Both the position numbers and the translations under genes were made by a program. The notes under the pieces are model-generated. The model was given only the letters and a program-made list of their open reading frames with translations, was not told the DNA's origin and did not search any database. Below, piece after piece: positions 18,801-33,800 of a DNA stretch of 64,000 nt (its first letter is position 1; each line of letters begins with the position of its first letter). The stretch is from Gavia stellata (taxonomy: Eukaryota; Chordata; Aves; Gaviiformes; Gaviidae), in assembly GCF_030936135.1 (NCBI RefSeq), contig NC_082598.1, forward strand, positions 56,264,347 through 56,328,346, written 5' to 3'.

Positions 18801-21800
18801 CTTAGAGAGACAACTGAGTCTCAAGATCATGTCCAGTATTTGTAGACTGGACATGAATCTCCCCCTGGCCCTGCCACCACTGCAAACAAAAGAACCCTTA
18901 ACATTTAATGGTAAAGAAAGAAACAGAAAAAACTTTATGCAGAAGTACAGTAAACAATATGATAACAAGAATTCTTTCCCAATTTCCCTTAACTTTTTTC
19001 TGATAATTGGAATCAGTTTCTCCACTGAACTACAAATTGCAGGAGGTCTGCAAGGCTATAGAAGTTAAACTACTTGGGTAGTTTTGCAGAGAAAACATGC
19101 ATTTCTAAGGCACCTTGCATGTCTCTTTCCCCCACAACAAAATACATACTTTGGGGCCCATATTTTGATTTATGGAGTACAGAAAGAAAATTTCTTTCCC
19201 CAGTTAAAATGGATTAATATTAGGGAAGTAATACTGTGCAAAGCAGATGAACTACAGTAAAGAAATCAAGGTTGATTAACTAAATAGTTCCAGTTTTCCA
19301 GGTGTGTAAAGCATTTACTATCAATTTATTTTTCATAAGATATGCATTCACAAAAGTCAAAGCTAGAGTATATCGAGTCCTAGCTGTTAATATTGAGAAC
19401 TTATAAAAAACCACCCCGAACAAAAGCAATATGAAGCATCCACATATTCAGCATTTTAAGTTGGTACCTTCAGTTTGTTCAATAAACTCTGGAGATGACT
19501 GTTTATTTTCTCGTTTTCAGTTTGAAGCCTTTTGACTTGTTTACTCTGTTCCGATGAAAGCTGAGTCAGCATGACAGCAATCAGTGCTTTCTGACTATCC
19601 AGTTCATTCTTTAGATTAAGAGACACTGTAGAGAGACATTCATACCTCTTCCCCATATTTGGGAATTTCTCAAGAAGCTCCTAAATGCAAGTGAAACAAA
19701 TTTATTCAGTCACAATAAGGAAAAGAGTGATTAGCTATAAAGAGAAGCTTAAAATTAACCATCAGACTCCAGGACTAACCCCTACAGTATGGATTGGTTT
19801 TACAACAGAAAAGTTAATGGGACTAAGACTTCAGTTTTGACTTGCCACAGGAATATGACAAAAACACTAAGCCAGGCACAAAAGCAGAGAAATTCTTAGT
19901 TTTCCAGAAAATCACATTTCACATGCTCAAATTATTTTTCATGATTTAGATTGCCTAGCCACATCAAGACCCGTAGACCAGTCCTGAAATGAAATTGCTG
20001 CCTGTTCACAAGTTTGCCAGCAGGGCTGCCCTCAGGACGGGCTCCAAGTTGATTTGATTGGTCCTTTGTTCAAAGAAAGGGATCATGAAATTGTTCCTAG
20101 TACTCTGCCATGAAAAGGGAGATGTGATCAAGCAGTGAGCAGGCTGAGAAATGCAATAGGCTTCAGGGCACTCCCAGTAAACTGCAACTCAAGTATCCCA
20201 TATGAAGCTGGGTTATACATTTTACAAGTAAATACAAAACTTCCTAGGTGTACTGCCCCCATCTTTGCTTCTTAGTTGAAAGAAGTAGGATTCACCAGTT
20301 TAACTCTTCACTCCACCATGAAAACTTTGGAACTAACATATGCCCTGCGTCTAACAGGAGTGAGGCACTTCTACATTGACTAGTTATTTTCATTGGGGTG
20401 GCTGGACAGTAATGAAATCTAGCAAGATGCCTCAACTAAGAAGCTCAATTTAATGTTCTCAGAACAGGATGCATAGCCACTTAACAGCAACAGCAAATCA
20501 ACTGATCCCATGGTCTGCAGCAGCTCAGCAAGATGTGCAAACAGTTTTATGGAATATACACAGAAGCAAGGTTTATGCTCCAGAACAACTGGTATTAAGG
20601 TTTTACATGCATCCTTAAAATAAGGAGAGAGGTAAGTTTACCTTAATTTTCAAGGTTTTTTCCTTCAGGCTGTCATCAACCATCTGCTCTGCATTATCCA
20701 GTAAATTCACCTGAATGGACATATCATTCAAGCTTCTCTGCTTCAACTGGTCTAGAGCACATTCCAGTTTTGCATTTGTTTCAACACACTAAAATAAAAG
20801 CATACATATTTAAGTACCATTCAAGAAGAGAAGCGGTGAATAACTTCGGTATGCGACTTGTAACACCAACCATCTCAGAGTTTTTTTGCAATTCTGTCTT
20901 GAGCTGGTCCCGCTCAGACCTGACATCCTGAAGAAGTTTTTGTAGCTCTTCTTTTTCTTGATTAATTGAAGAGATTTGTTCTTTAAGTTGGAAAGAGTGA
21001 CTAGTACTTTCAGCCAATAACTGGTCTTTTTCACATGATACACTATTTAGCATCTCGGTTAACTGTTGAATCTATAATAAATAGTGGAGAAAAAACAAGA
21101 ATTATGATTTGGTCCTGGTCTGTATACTCCTTTATGAAGTACTCAAATCAGTTGTGTCAAATACAAAGAACCCAATTTCCAATAACTCTAAAATTCATGC
21201 TAACGGCAAGAGAATTTTGGTGTTCTAATCACTCAGAAACAGAAATTAAAAGGAAGAGGAATAGCATTTTACCCAGAGAACACTACTTTAGTCAACTTGA
21301 GTTTTCAGTAAAGCAAGAGGAAACAAACAAAATGGCAGTCAACATATGTCCATATCACAAGAAAATGAAAAGAAATAGAATATTAGCGTAAGAGATGGGC
21401 AATGGAATTATCTTTATATCTGCTCTAATGATTAGAACAGTAACACATATGCTACTCTGAAGCAGTCCTTCATTATACTCTGATCTACAGACAAAGGAAG
21501 AGTTTGACAGGTGAAAAGTGAGGAAATGAAAACTGCAAAAAGACTGAAAGTGAAAACTGCAAAAAGACTGAGTTGGCAAGAGCTAAGTGCAAGACTTTCT
21601 AAATAACAGATACAGTTTGAAAGTGTGCAAAGCACCAAGGATTGCAAACCCACTTAGGTTCATACTGTCTACACAGTACCTTTTAAAGTCTGAACAAATA
21701 CATGTACAATTATGACTATTATATTAAGCCTGCACATATTGGATAAATCTGTGTCCATTCTAATGGAGTGACCAACCCAGCTGGTTATGAGGCTGAGACA

Positions 21801-24800
21801 GTTGAGGATGCTACTTCTAAACATCAGTAAAGAAACCTGTCCAAAATCCTTTGCCCATGTTCATGCTTGTTTAGCACCCATAAAAATGATGCACTGAGAA
21901 TTAAAAATTAAATAGTATTTGTCTTGAGCAAGAGTTTAGCACATCAGTGATAAAACCTCAGGAGACAGAATTGCAGAATAGCTACTAAAACCAAAACGGC
22001 TCACCTTGTTTGTTAGGCTATCCTCCAAAATCTCTGACCGCCTCTGAACCTTTAACAAATGTTCTTCCCTTTCTTCAGCTTTGATCTTCTCATTGCTGAG
22101 GAGTTCTTGTTGCAATTTCAATTCCTTTTCAGTGTCAAGAATCTGGAGTAAAAATAGAGCAACATATATAAAATCAAGTTATGAGGTAGCATGTGAATCT
22201 ACCTCTTGCACACCAGGCTAGTCAATATTTCATAGGAGTCAAAATACTCTGCACAAAACAAACCTGCTTTAGTTTGAGTACAAGAAATTTCAGATTTTGT
22301 CTTTGAATTTCCCCCCTTCACTAAGTAAAGCCTGCCAACTAGCGTATTGATAAATCCTTAGTAATGTAAAGAATTAGAGAAAGCATGCTGAAAACGTGTT
22401 TGGACATATTTTCTGCAATCTCTGTTTACACAGATGAGTAACACGAAGCAGAGATGTAATTTCAGTAGGGTTCACATCAAGAATTACCTAGAAATTATTA
22501 CTTAACACAATTTTATGAGCTGGACTGTTGTCAGAGTGTGTTAAATTACCTTTGATAATTTACTATTGAACTAGCATTCCTTTCACTAAACATCTGAATT
22601 TCCAGTGAAATTGAAGTCTTACAGGCAAGACAACTGATACTCAGAAACAGGTCAACAGGAAGATATCAGTAGCAAGAGTAAGACGTTTCTCCTCCCACCA
22701 TAGATTTGAATTAGCTGTGGATATTTGAAGGGATTACTCAATATCTGAACAAGGACTGCTGCTCAATGGATACCATCCAATTTGCTTGTCTTCACTGTTT
22801 TGAAGATATGCCTCATCCAGTAGAGAAATAAAAAAGTGTCAGAATTTGTCAGCTTTAGTTTCAAAACTTTGGAGCTCAGCTATGAAATATACCATTTAAT
22901 CAAATTAATTAAAAAATGCCTGTTAAGTATTTTGGTAATGAAACCCATGTATTTTCTGGTTCCTCATTTATTTCTAAATAAAGCAGCATCAGATAACATT
23001 TTTGAAAGAATTTATGCACATCTTTAAATACCATTCCACAAGACAGAAGTTAAGCATGCCAATATTCTTCAGTCTGAGTATATAACATTAATACCTGTAA
23101 GATACTTTTCAAGATAGCTTCAAGAATTAACCATCTTCCTCTAACAAGCATTTATAGTTATTACACTTCAATCAAAGATAAAGCACCTTATCAACACTCT
23201 CCTGTAGGTTAATCTCCAGTTTGTTCTTCTCTGCTCGAATACCTTCCAACATTTCCTGGAGCTGATCTCTCTCCTGTGCTAACAAATTACACTGTTTCTC
23301 CAGCTGTTCAAGTTTACTGCTTTCACTCTCAGTCTTTTCTTTCAGTTCTCCCAGCAGCTGGTGCCTTTCCTTAGTTACCAAGCTTAAGTCCTCATTCAGC
23401 TTGACTACCTATTAAAAAATATTTTTAAGAAGTATAAAATCAACACAACTATTAGCAAGAACTCTTCTTCTGTTGCTAAATTGTATTAACACAACATCAT
23501 CTATTGGACCAATAAACCAGCACAAATCATCATGGGTAAATACCTGTTATTCTAAAGACTCCTTGAGGATACATCCTCTAAATTATTCCTAAGAGTTTCT
23601 TATTACTGTACTTACCTTTTCTTTCAATTTGTTTATTTCTTCATTTAGTTTTTCTTCAGCGTTTTGCCATTTCTCTTCTCCATTTGCTAGCATGTTCTTC
23701 TGGATATCAGCTTGCTCTTTCTGATGCTTTAGTTCTTCCTGTAGATTTTCCATTTCTGTCAGAACTTTTACAAACTGCAGAACAAGGTATTACACAGATG
23801 TTCACTCAGTATGACTAAGTTTTGCTTATCAGGAGTTAAGAATGATAAGTCAAAGCATTTGAACTCCTAGGAGAGAGCTATCAGAATAATCAGTCTCTTA
23901 CTTCAGAAAAAAACCTCAGTTGTCATTCCCCCATGCCTAGTTTAAGAACTCCAGAGGAAGATAGTCTTTAGAAATAGTCTTTATCAGTTTAAAATAGGGG
24001 AAAAGAAGAAAAACGTAGGCAGAAGTCAAGATGAAAGGGAAAAATGTTGTGGGGGAACAGATTATGGTGATGACTATTAAAAAACCAAACAACAAAACAC
24101 CCCACTCTTATTCTTATGGCAACTGCCACCAGTTACACAAACAATTTGTCCAATTATTTAGTAGCAAGATGTAAACAAAAAATTAAAGATTTGATAATCC
24201 TAGTTTGCCGATTTTATGTTTTAGATTAGTTGATCTAGACCTACTTAAGAGATTAGTGGTTCTACCTGAGGTTTGCTAAAATTCACATGAAAGCTTTTAC
24301 TACTTAAAATAATTTGCAGAGCTTCTCTTAGGAAAAAAATACTTACCAGATTTCCTTTTAACTTTAGAAATTATCAGCCTGATTTTTGTTAGCTACACAT
24401 CAGAACGAGTTTGTCTGAAATAGTTTGTCAACATAAGCATACTTTTCACACAAATACTTGGAATACTGAAGTCACTAATCTGCCAGGAAATAAAACATCA
24501 GGAAGGAGAAATAGGAAAGCTGATCAGGTTTTTTCTGGATTTAGCATTCTCTTCATCAATCCAGAATGAGCTGAAGTGTTAGGAGAATTAAGCCCTTAGA
24601 TATCAGCAAACCTGGATTACCTCCACTGTTCAGTGCTAAATGCAAAGGCACCATAGATGTAAGATACAATGGGAACTTGTGGAGTGTTTGTCCCGCAGGT
24701 GGCAGACAATTGTGCCTAAACCCGAGTGGCACAGTGACCAAAAAGGCAGGAAGGGGACAGAGGAGAGGGGAAAGAGAAAAGTAAGAGACAGATTCCAGAA

Positions 24801-27800
24801 TCCACATTGGATTAGTAAACTAAGTTTTTAGTTTACTGCTGCTATGAACAAGTGAAGGGAGAGGAAGAGAGATACTGAATAGCAGAATGCTCATGACTGA
24901 AATAACTTGGAGTGGTACAGCCTGCCTTTAAAACAATTATTTAAGATATTTTATACATACTCTCTCTTTGCTTTCCCGACAGTCAGCCTCTAACCGATCT
25001 CTCTCTGCTTTAGAAGTCTCTACCATTTGCTGTAGCTCATCTTTCTCCTGGTTAAGTAAAGTGATTTTCTCAAGCTGCTGACAGATATGCTCATTCATTG
25101 TTCTTTCTATTTGTTCTTTTTCTGCCAGCAGCTTGCCGTATTCAGAAGAGACATGATTCAGATTTTCAGTTACTTCAGTGAGCTGAAAGAACAAATAAGA
25201 ACCAGTATTAATCTTTCTAATCATCTCTAGCATCAGGAGAAGTAATTTGATTGATAGTTTGGTAAAAAACCAGTAACATTCTAATTTATAAGTTTTCTTG
25301 TCCCAGTAGTCAGGTTCTGATTTAAGAAGAGTGTTATTAGATCATATTTCACAAGTACTATCTGTACATATGGGTCGTTAAATAGTTGAATTACTTTACA
25401 GACAACACCTCCATTAGTTTACTGCTATAGTAAGCAAATAAAGATGTAACAATTTTCTTAAAAGTCAATCAAATTTCAGTGCTTCTGTCTCACTGGTAGA
25501 CAAAAGTGAATGTGTAAAAACCTACAGGCCATTATAATTCCATAAAAATTACTCCATTGCTGTATCCACAGACAGGCTTGATTCTAACAAGTGTTGGTAT
25601 CTTCTAAAAGCCACAATAGCTTCAGACATGAAAATTGTAAGTAGATAAGAAATTTATAATAGTGCAGCAAGTTAAAAAACAAGCTGAAGTGCCTTTTAGT
25701 TGCTCAAGTATCTTCAGAGTTACATAGCTAAAAGACATATTATTAGAATTTAAAATGTTTCAAGACTTGGAAAATGCATTGAGGTCAAAGAGCAGTATTG
25801 ATTCAAAATAATATTCTGTCATTCAGCACTAAGGCATGTTTAGTTATAAGTAAGTAAGCGTTGTAGCCTGTAAGTCAAATTGCATTTTATCATCTTTTCA
25901 CTGCCTCTGTTTCTATGGAATTCTTTCGAGAAGCAGTACAGGGAGAAAAGAAGGGAAAAACTTTTAATTAAGTTTCAGTACTGCATTTACTCAATGCTTA
26001 GAAACTGAAGTCTGCAGAGGACGTGGGTTGCTAATCTTAATAGATTTTTAGTTTACTTGACAAAACTGCATCTGACCTTCTGCTGCAGTTCATCAGTTGT
26101 TTCCTTCAATGCCTCCTGCGCTTTCAAGAGTTGATTTTCTTTCTCTGAAATACTTCCTTTCAGCTCCACAATAGTCTCCTGATGTTGTCTGAGCGAGTTA
26201 TGAGCACATCTCAACTCTTCCTGCACCTCCGAGTTCTTTGGACACAACACGGTTAAAGTACATTAAAGCCCAAACACCACTTCCAGAAGTTAAGAGAAGT
26301 TTACTACAGCTGTTATTCTAAAGGAATAGGACTATTTTTCTTACCATGCCAATTGTCTCCTGTATAGTTTCTCTTAGCTGGTCTCTCTCATTTTGGAGAT
26401 TCTCCAGTTGCATTTTAAGATGATCATCTCTTCTTTGTGTTACTTCCTGACAGTCATGCAATTCTGGAATAAAATCTGTTCTCCCTGTTTTTTCAGATTC
26501 TCTTTGACATTCATTGGCCTTCACTTCCTCCATTTCATGCAATTTCCTTTGTGCCTGGCTCAGCTCTTCTCTCAGAAGAGATAATTCTTGCTCAAGAGAT
26601 TTTTCTTGAATCTGTGGTATCTATTTTATACAGAGATAGAAGACAACACATTTGGAGAAGTAGCTTTAAGAGAAACATATCTGATCTTTGACAGGTTGAT
26701 TATGTAAAACAAACAGAAGCAATGTTTTAGAGCAATTTGTATTTTTTCAGAATAAGATTTTACTGAATTCAATATGCAATTCAAGTTTCTTGGAACAAAA
26801 GACATGTAAAAGTAAAATTTGAAGTAAGGACTTCTGAAACAAGTTGCAGAAGCAGAACTTCATGGCCATAGTTTAAGCCTGAGTGGGTGTAAAAAAAGAC
26901 ACAAACAAAAAACCCCAACAACCAAAAAACACCCATAAACCCAACTGCAGAGACCTTATCCATATTTCTACTCTCAACAGTAGATAATAATGGTGTCAAG
27001 GCAATTATTTCCTTGAAATGTCCACTCCCCCCATGAATCTTAAAATATATGCACATACTTTACTTTTTTTGAAGTGTATGTATATATACATGTAACACAC
27101 ATGTGCAATCAGCACATCCAATTATGGAAAATGTTGGCTGCTATGTCCCTTGACATGCACCACCAGAAAAAAAGTCAGTTCTATCTATGCTTTGAAAAAG
27201 CAGAATCACCCTTTTCAGATGAGCAATTTTTAGCTTCAACTACTTATAGCACCCCATTTCTGGAGATCAACTCAGAACATCACCATCCTGTATCAAGTTA
27301 AAAATCTATTTACAGGAAAAAAATGTTTGTCACATCCTACTACTAGTAGTCCATATAAAACAATATGGGTAGTATATATTTCAAGTAAACAATAATAATC
27401 CTGCTGTTTAAGGGTCTGCAGTCAAGTAGCAGGATCCCTTTCTCCAGTTGGTTTGCAAATTATTTTCACTCAAGTGAAAGTTTAAATAAGCATGCTTTCC
27501 ACTACGGTCTTAGCATAATTACCAAAATTCCTTCCCCACACTCTTCTTTTTTCAAATGTAAACTGTCCAGCTTATCCTGCAATGAATTGTTTTCTTGTGT
27601 GAGGAAAAAAATTTGCTCCTTTAGTGCCTGAAGCTGATCACTTTCTCTACAGTTATTATTTCCCGATTTTTCTTCAGCAAGCTGGTCTCTCTCTGAAGTG
27701 ATGATTTTTATTTCTTCTGTCATTTGTGATATCTGTAAAAAATGTGCAAATACAGTATTTCCATCAATTCAAAACCAAAATTAAATACAAAACTTATTTG

Positions 27801-30800
27801 ATTCACTCTGCTACAGTATTTTTAACATCAAACCACTGTAACCAAACCAGAAAAACTCCGGAACTGATTCTTCATCCTTTGTCACCTGTTTTGTTTTAAA
27901 TGCTAACCTTTTAGCAGTCTCTTCTGCAATATTGGCCAGATTTTTATCTAGAAAAAGTCTGAGAGGAAGAAGCCAAATAAACACCTGTTGGATTATTTTT
28001 ACACATCTGTTCCAAAACACTCAAGTGCTGAATTGACAACCATTGACTTACTGGGTCTGGCAGCTGATATACTTCAAGAGAAACCCAGTCTCACATACTA
28101 GGCATTCTCCCTCCAGAGAAACTATGCCACTGAAGCAACTATGTAACATACAATATTCTCAGCACCCTTCTTTGTCAGTTGTTGAACAAACAGGCACAAA
28201 TAACAGTGGCTCAGCCTTCTGCTGTATGTTGGGAACCAAGCTGCCATTTACAACTGTGTGCTAGACTTCTCATTGGGACTGAGTGTTATAAACCATTAGC
28301 GTCATTCCTACCCCTAGGTAGCCCTTGCCTCTTCTTCCATTTGCTATCTCATGCCACCACTCAAATTGACAAACACAGGGCATGCTAGTTAAGCAAAGGT
28401 TTAGTAGACTGTACATTACAGTTTGAAGCTCTACAGAAATGTATCAGCAGCTGGTAAAGACTTGGATCAGGCAGTACTACTTTCTTGACCACTTTCTACC
28501 AGATTTTCTAAGGACAAGCAGAAGAGACTATAAGCAGACTAACTAGGCTTGTTTTCACACATTAAAACCATTTTTATTTTGAATTATTACATAATGTTTT
28601 TACCCGTATTTCGAGTTCTTTAATGGTTTTCCCTAGTGCCTCTTCAACACTCAGAATCTGAGATTCTTTTTCAGAAATATTTTTTTCCAACTTCTTGACA
28701 GTGTCCTGGGATTGCTTGAGAGAACTCTGTGCATTTCTCAGTTCTTCATGTGCCAAAATGTTCTTTAGAATAAAAGGAATAAAATCCACAAAAGAAAATT
28801 CAAGTATTTTGCAACATTAATAAGCACTCCTTGATTAACAAAAAAATCCACACAAAACCCCACTCCTATACTCCCCTATGTATTTCAATATAGTTTATAA
28901 GCATTCTTATACTCTTCCCCTTAACATGTATGGTCCATTTTTATAAAGGCAGAATTCCTACCATTGAAACAGTGTCCTTTATATCCTCTTTGAGTTGGTC
29001 TGTCTCAGCTTGGAGAGACTCCTCTTTTTGCTTCAGGTAATCTTTTTCCTGGGTTAGAGTTTTTATTTCTTCCCGACATTCAGCAAGCTGCTGAAGAACG
29101 GACTGGATCTCTGAATCTTTGGCCTCCAGTCTCAACTCCATAATCTTTTCTTGCTCTTTTAATCGCTCCATTTCATTTAACTTCTGCTGAGTCCAAACAA
29201 AATCTTCTCTTACCTCAAGTTGTTTATGCTCTGCTGTCTTTTCTTCCAGTTCTTTCATTTTGCTAGCAAGCTTTAGTTTGTAAAAGAAAAGGCCAGACAC
29301 TTTCATTGTAATGCAAAACTGCACGATGTGTACATGTTCTCACAGAATCTTATATTAGCTTAGAAAGGGCGAGAGATGTTAGCTTTCAACAAGAGAATAG
29401 GAAGTTCATCACTTCACTTTAAGTCACTGCTTATATTCTTGCCCACATTAAATAAGCATTTGTTTATGGAACCTTCCCATGGTTTCTCTTTAGCAGCAAA
29501 AGTCTTACTAAAACATAACACCACACATGAAACTGTAGCGTAGCTTAGGAATTCTCTAATTCGGAGTTACCAAATCCATAGCTGGAATGTGACAGCCATA
29601 TCAGTGCCAAAAGCCCTGTCAAATATATGCATCTTTAGTTCCCCTCTTAATGTTTTTTTCCTTTCTAATTGCCAATTTATGCAGTGATTCTCTTTGGTTT
29701 GAAAGATCTTCTGTTCTAAAGAGACTCCAGTTCCCAATGAGGAAACTTAGTCTGTCTAAAGTCATAGAAACAAAGTCATAGCAGCATATTTTAAAAATTT
29801 TGGATAATAAAGATATAATTTAAGAATGGGAAAAGAAGAATTAAAAGGTCAAATACAGAAGGAGAATATATAACCTGGAGCAGCATATATATTTCTTTGC
29901 CTATGAAGAAAGAGACCATTGAGCTGCATAATCCTGCAACCTTATACACCTGGCATAGAATAAGTAATATGCACTCATACTAGAGGAATTTCAATGGTAG
30001 TTATTTATACCTTTAAGACTACTTCTCCAAAAAAGTGGAGGTTTTTTATATAGTGTAAGTTAATTCCTCATGTCTTCCCCATAAAAAGGAGCAAGCTGAC
30101 ACTGACCTCTAATTTCACTTCATCCAAAGTTGTTTTAGACTCTCGTGCTTCATTAGATAGAATGTCTATTTGGACCTTCATTTGTTCATTGTTTTCTGAT
30201 GCAGCTATGTATTTTTGCTCTAGTTCTTCATGGAGCTGTTTAAGTGCTACATATTCCTGATCAGACTTTACATATTTAAGTTGTGCATCTACTAGATCAT
30301 CTTTTGATTTTCCAATTTCTTCAGTCATGTGTTTAAGTTTAACTTCATTATCAGCTACTTCAGAAAGCAGCCTTTCTCTTTCTAATTTTAATAAGCGTAG
30401 CTCCTCACATTTTTCAAGAATCTGCCAAGAGAAAAGCAATATTAATAGCATTTTCTAAATCAGTATTTGTCATGATTGCATAATAAAAAACTATGTTCAT
30501 ATGCAGATATAGAAAATAAAGTACAGGCAAAGACACAGCACAGTACACTGGGTTTTGCTCTGCTGGGAGGGAGCTGTCTAGTAAACAATCCTTCAAAAAG
30601 AAGCAAAGACAGACAAGCCCCTTCCAAAACCTTGAAACCTCATCTCTAACTCTTTAGATGTTCTTTAAATATATTTTTTCCCCCCTATGTTTGAGCTAGG
30701 GCTGGACTGATACTCCTACCTATAACTCCTAAACTGAGTATTTAGATGTATCAATACTTTCTTCACAATACAGAGTTTATAAGTTTTTAACATCTAATTA

Positions 30801-33800
30801 ATTTTTTGTTTATTAGTGGAAGTAGACCACTGGAAGGGCTTGGAACTTTTTGCAAAAGCATTCATGAGTTTGTGAGATTACTTGCCCTAGCTAATTTTTA
30901 CTGCACATACTTAGCAGCAGGTATTTAGGGATAAAGAAACCTAGAAGGTGTTTGCTATAAATGTGTCTTAAAGGATTTGTTTACAAACTTAGTCTAGTAA
31001 ACCCTGACCTGCCAGGAAACCAAAAAGTTTCCTTACAAGTTTTCCAGAATTTGCAAGTTAAATCTCTCACTTCTCAAGCAGCACTTCTGCTAAGAGGTCT
31101 TGAAATTTTCTCCTTGCCCAATTAGACAAAAAGTCAGTTTTAGAACAGTAAACCAGGATCAAACACCATCCTACATACATGCACAGTTATCAGAGGTGAC
31201 CGTGGCAAATGGGCAGGCAGATATTAGGCTAGAAATTCCTGATTAATTATAGTAGACTTTGTGACTAAACATGTGATCTTAAATGTATTCCTAGGTGCAA
31301 ATATTAAGTACCTGACGAACAATAATTTAAGGAACCTAGTTGCAAAATCTCAGGTTATTTGATTCAAGACAACTTTGGCTTTAAAACTTCATCTCCAATA
31401 GGCATCCATTAATACATTACCAGTCAAGTACAATATAAAACCAAGGAAAAAGTCAGATTTTTTTTGTTTACCTCTTTCTGCTGTATCTCAACAGTATTTG
31501 GTAGAGACTGAACTTCTGATAGCTCATTTACTTGTTTTTGTAGATATGCATTCTCTTTCAATGCTTTTTCTAGTTCTCCTTTTAAGTCAGCTGCCTTTTT
31601 TTCCAGCTCCACAAGAGAGAGCAGATCTAGAGAATGAACAAGTTTAGATTAATAAGAGAGTGTGAGAAAAGAAAAGCATGTTTTAAATTAAGCAGAAGAT
31701 TTATAATGCATTCTGGATGCCATAGCAGTATAATCCTAGAAAAGTATATTTTACAATGGCCAACAATTAAAAGATGAAACTACTGGTCTGAATTTAGTCA
31801 TCACTTGTTAGGTTGACATTCAGTTCATTGTAGATTCTCCCTGACTTGACTGCCTTTGTGCAAAATACAAAACATTCCCTATGTTGCAGCTTTCCAAATA
31901 GTTCAAGAAAGTGCTAAAGCAATTACTATGTGCCAGCAGTACCAGATATTCTAATAATTCATAGTGACAGAAGCTCCAAGTATTTGAGAAAACAAGAGCC
32001 AAAGTCTTCCCTATCCCCCCACCATTACAGGTAAGAGGAAGGAGAGGGGGAGGAGAAAAAAGCACCACCTGAAACAGTACCTTTTGGAACTTTACCCTCC
32101 ATCAGTGAAGTTAGCCTTGTGTTTTCTTGAAATACAGACTGCATCTCCTTCTGCAAGTCAGCTTGCATTTTTTTGTAACTGGCTTTTCCTGCTTCTATTT
32201 GGCTTTGATAGAGTTGAATGTCTGTTTGCATTTGCTTGTAATTATTTAAGAGTTCATTCTTCAGGAAAACAAAACAACATGCAATTCACACACAAAATAA
32301 AAGTCTACTTGCTTAACATTTAAATATTGCATCAGTCGCATGTCCTGTTGTCACTCTGAACAACTTTGACCTTGATAAATATGGCAGAATAAGGCACATT
32401 TTAACTGTATTCCTGTCAGAGTCCTATAACAAAACATACTTTACTTTAGAGGTCAGGGCCATAACTGCTTCCACTATTTTGTCTTTATTCTTTCAAAGCT
32501 CAAAGTAAGCTCCATCCCATTTCTGAGTTCATATCTCTTATTCTCTTTTGTTTTCTGGTGAAATTAGGTTTGGAGTCTTATGTCCTAGTAACTCCCTAAA
32601 GATGGTTCATTTGCGCTCTCTCTCTACTGGTAAACATAAAACTAACCACCCACTCTTGTGGAAGAAGCCTCTATTTTCTTTTCATCTTTCTCCTGAAGAC
32701 TCATTTTCTACAAATTCCATAATAAAAACATTACTTGGAGCATAAGCCATTAGCTTTCTCCAAATATTCTACCACATCTTGTCTTTATCAATTGCCTTCT
32801 TCACTAGTCTGGGAGCAGACAGGCCCTTAACAGCATTTTGTACAGCTGTAAATGCAGTTTAACAAGTACTTGCCATCTTCTCCTTCAGCTCCAAGTTTTC
32901 AGTTCTGAGAAAAGCAGATTCTTTTTTGGCATCCAAGGCTATGGTTTCACTATCTAAGAGGGATTTATTCAGCTGCTGAATTTCCTCAATTAGCTTATCA
33001 GAATCTCCCTGAAAAAGACAGATAAATACTCAAAGAAATGAAAAAAATATATATAGCCATAATAAAGCAAATGTTAATTGTAACGTGGCTAAAATGTAAA
33101 TAAGTAAAGGCTCAGAAAACTTGATAAGTTTACTCTAAAAGAAACAGTAGCAGGTTCATTTTAGAGACGGGATAAAGAGCAAAGAGCAGCCTTTCCCATA
33201 ACTTTACTTCAGAGTACTGCTGTATGATAATGTAGTAATTAGGAATTTTTTTTCTTTCCCCACAAAGCTTAAAATGCTAACATCTGTAGGGAAGCAGATT
33301 TCAATTATACCAAGGTTATGCTTAAATTTAACCCACCTCCAACAAAACCAAAACCATCTCAACCCAGCAGAAAACTAAGATTTACCACTGAAAAAGAAAT
33401 GTCCTTTTTTTCTGCTCCTGCTTTCTGTAATTCTTCCACACGATTCTGTAATATCTTTATTTTGTTCTCTTTCTCTTTCAGCTGTTCCAATTTGGAGTTT
33501 ATTTCTGCCTAAAAGTTGGAGAAAAAAGGGAGAAGGAAGATTTTTTGCTCAGTTTGATTTTTCAGGTAAGAATTTAACAAAAACCTGCTTTGCACATAGT
33601 AAGTGTACATAGTAAGTTTTAGACATATCCTCCTTATAGCTAGTAAGGCTAACCAGAGCCCAGTGGTATCTTGGCTGTCCTCAGCAGATACAGTATTTCA
33701 GGATAAACAAACTATACACATTTCATAGAAGTCTTATTGTATGTAAATTCATGGACAGGCTCACCTCAAGTTCCTCATTGTACACTTCAGCATTTGAAAC

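Noticed and set aside
27811..28020. Minus-strand frame between CENPE exons 25 and 26 that might be a rod exon
   Set aside because: It is not heptad-like, is rich in aromatics, and has no acceptor-donor pair in phase with the flanking exons.
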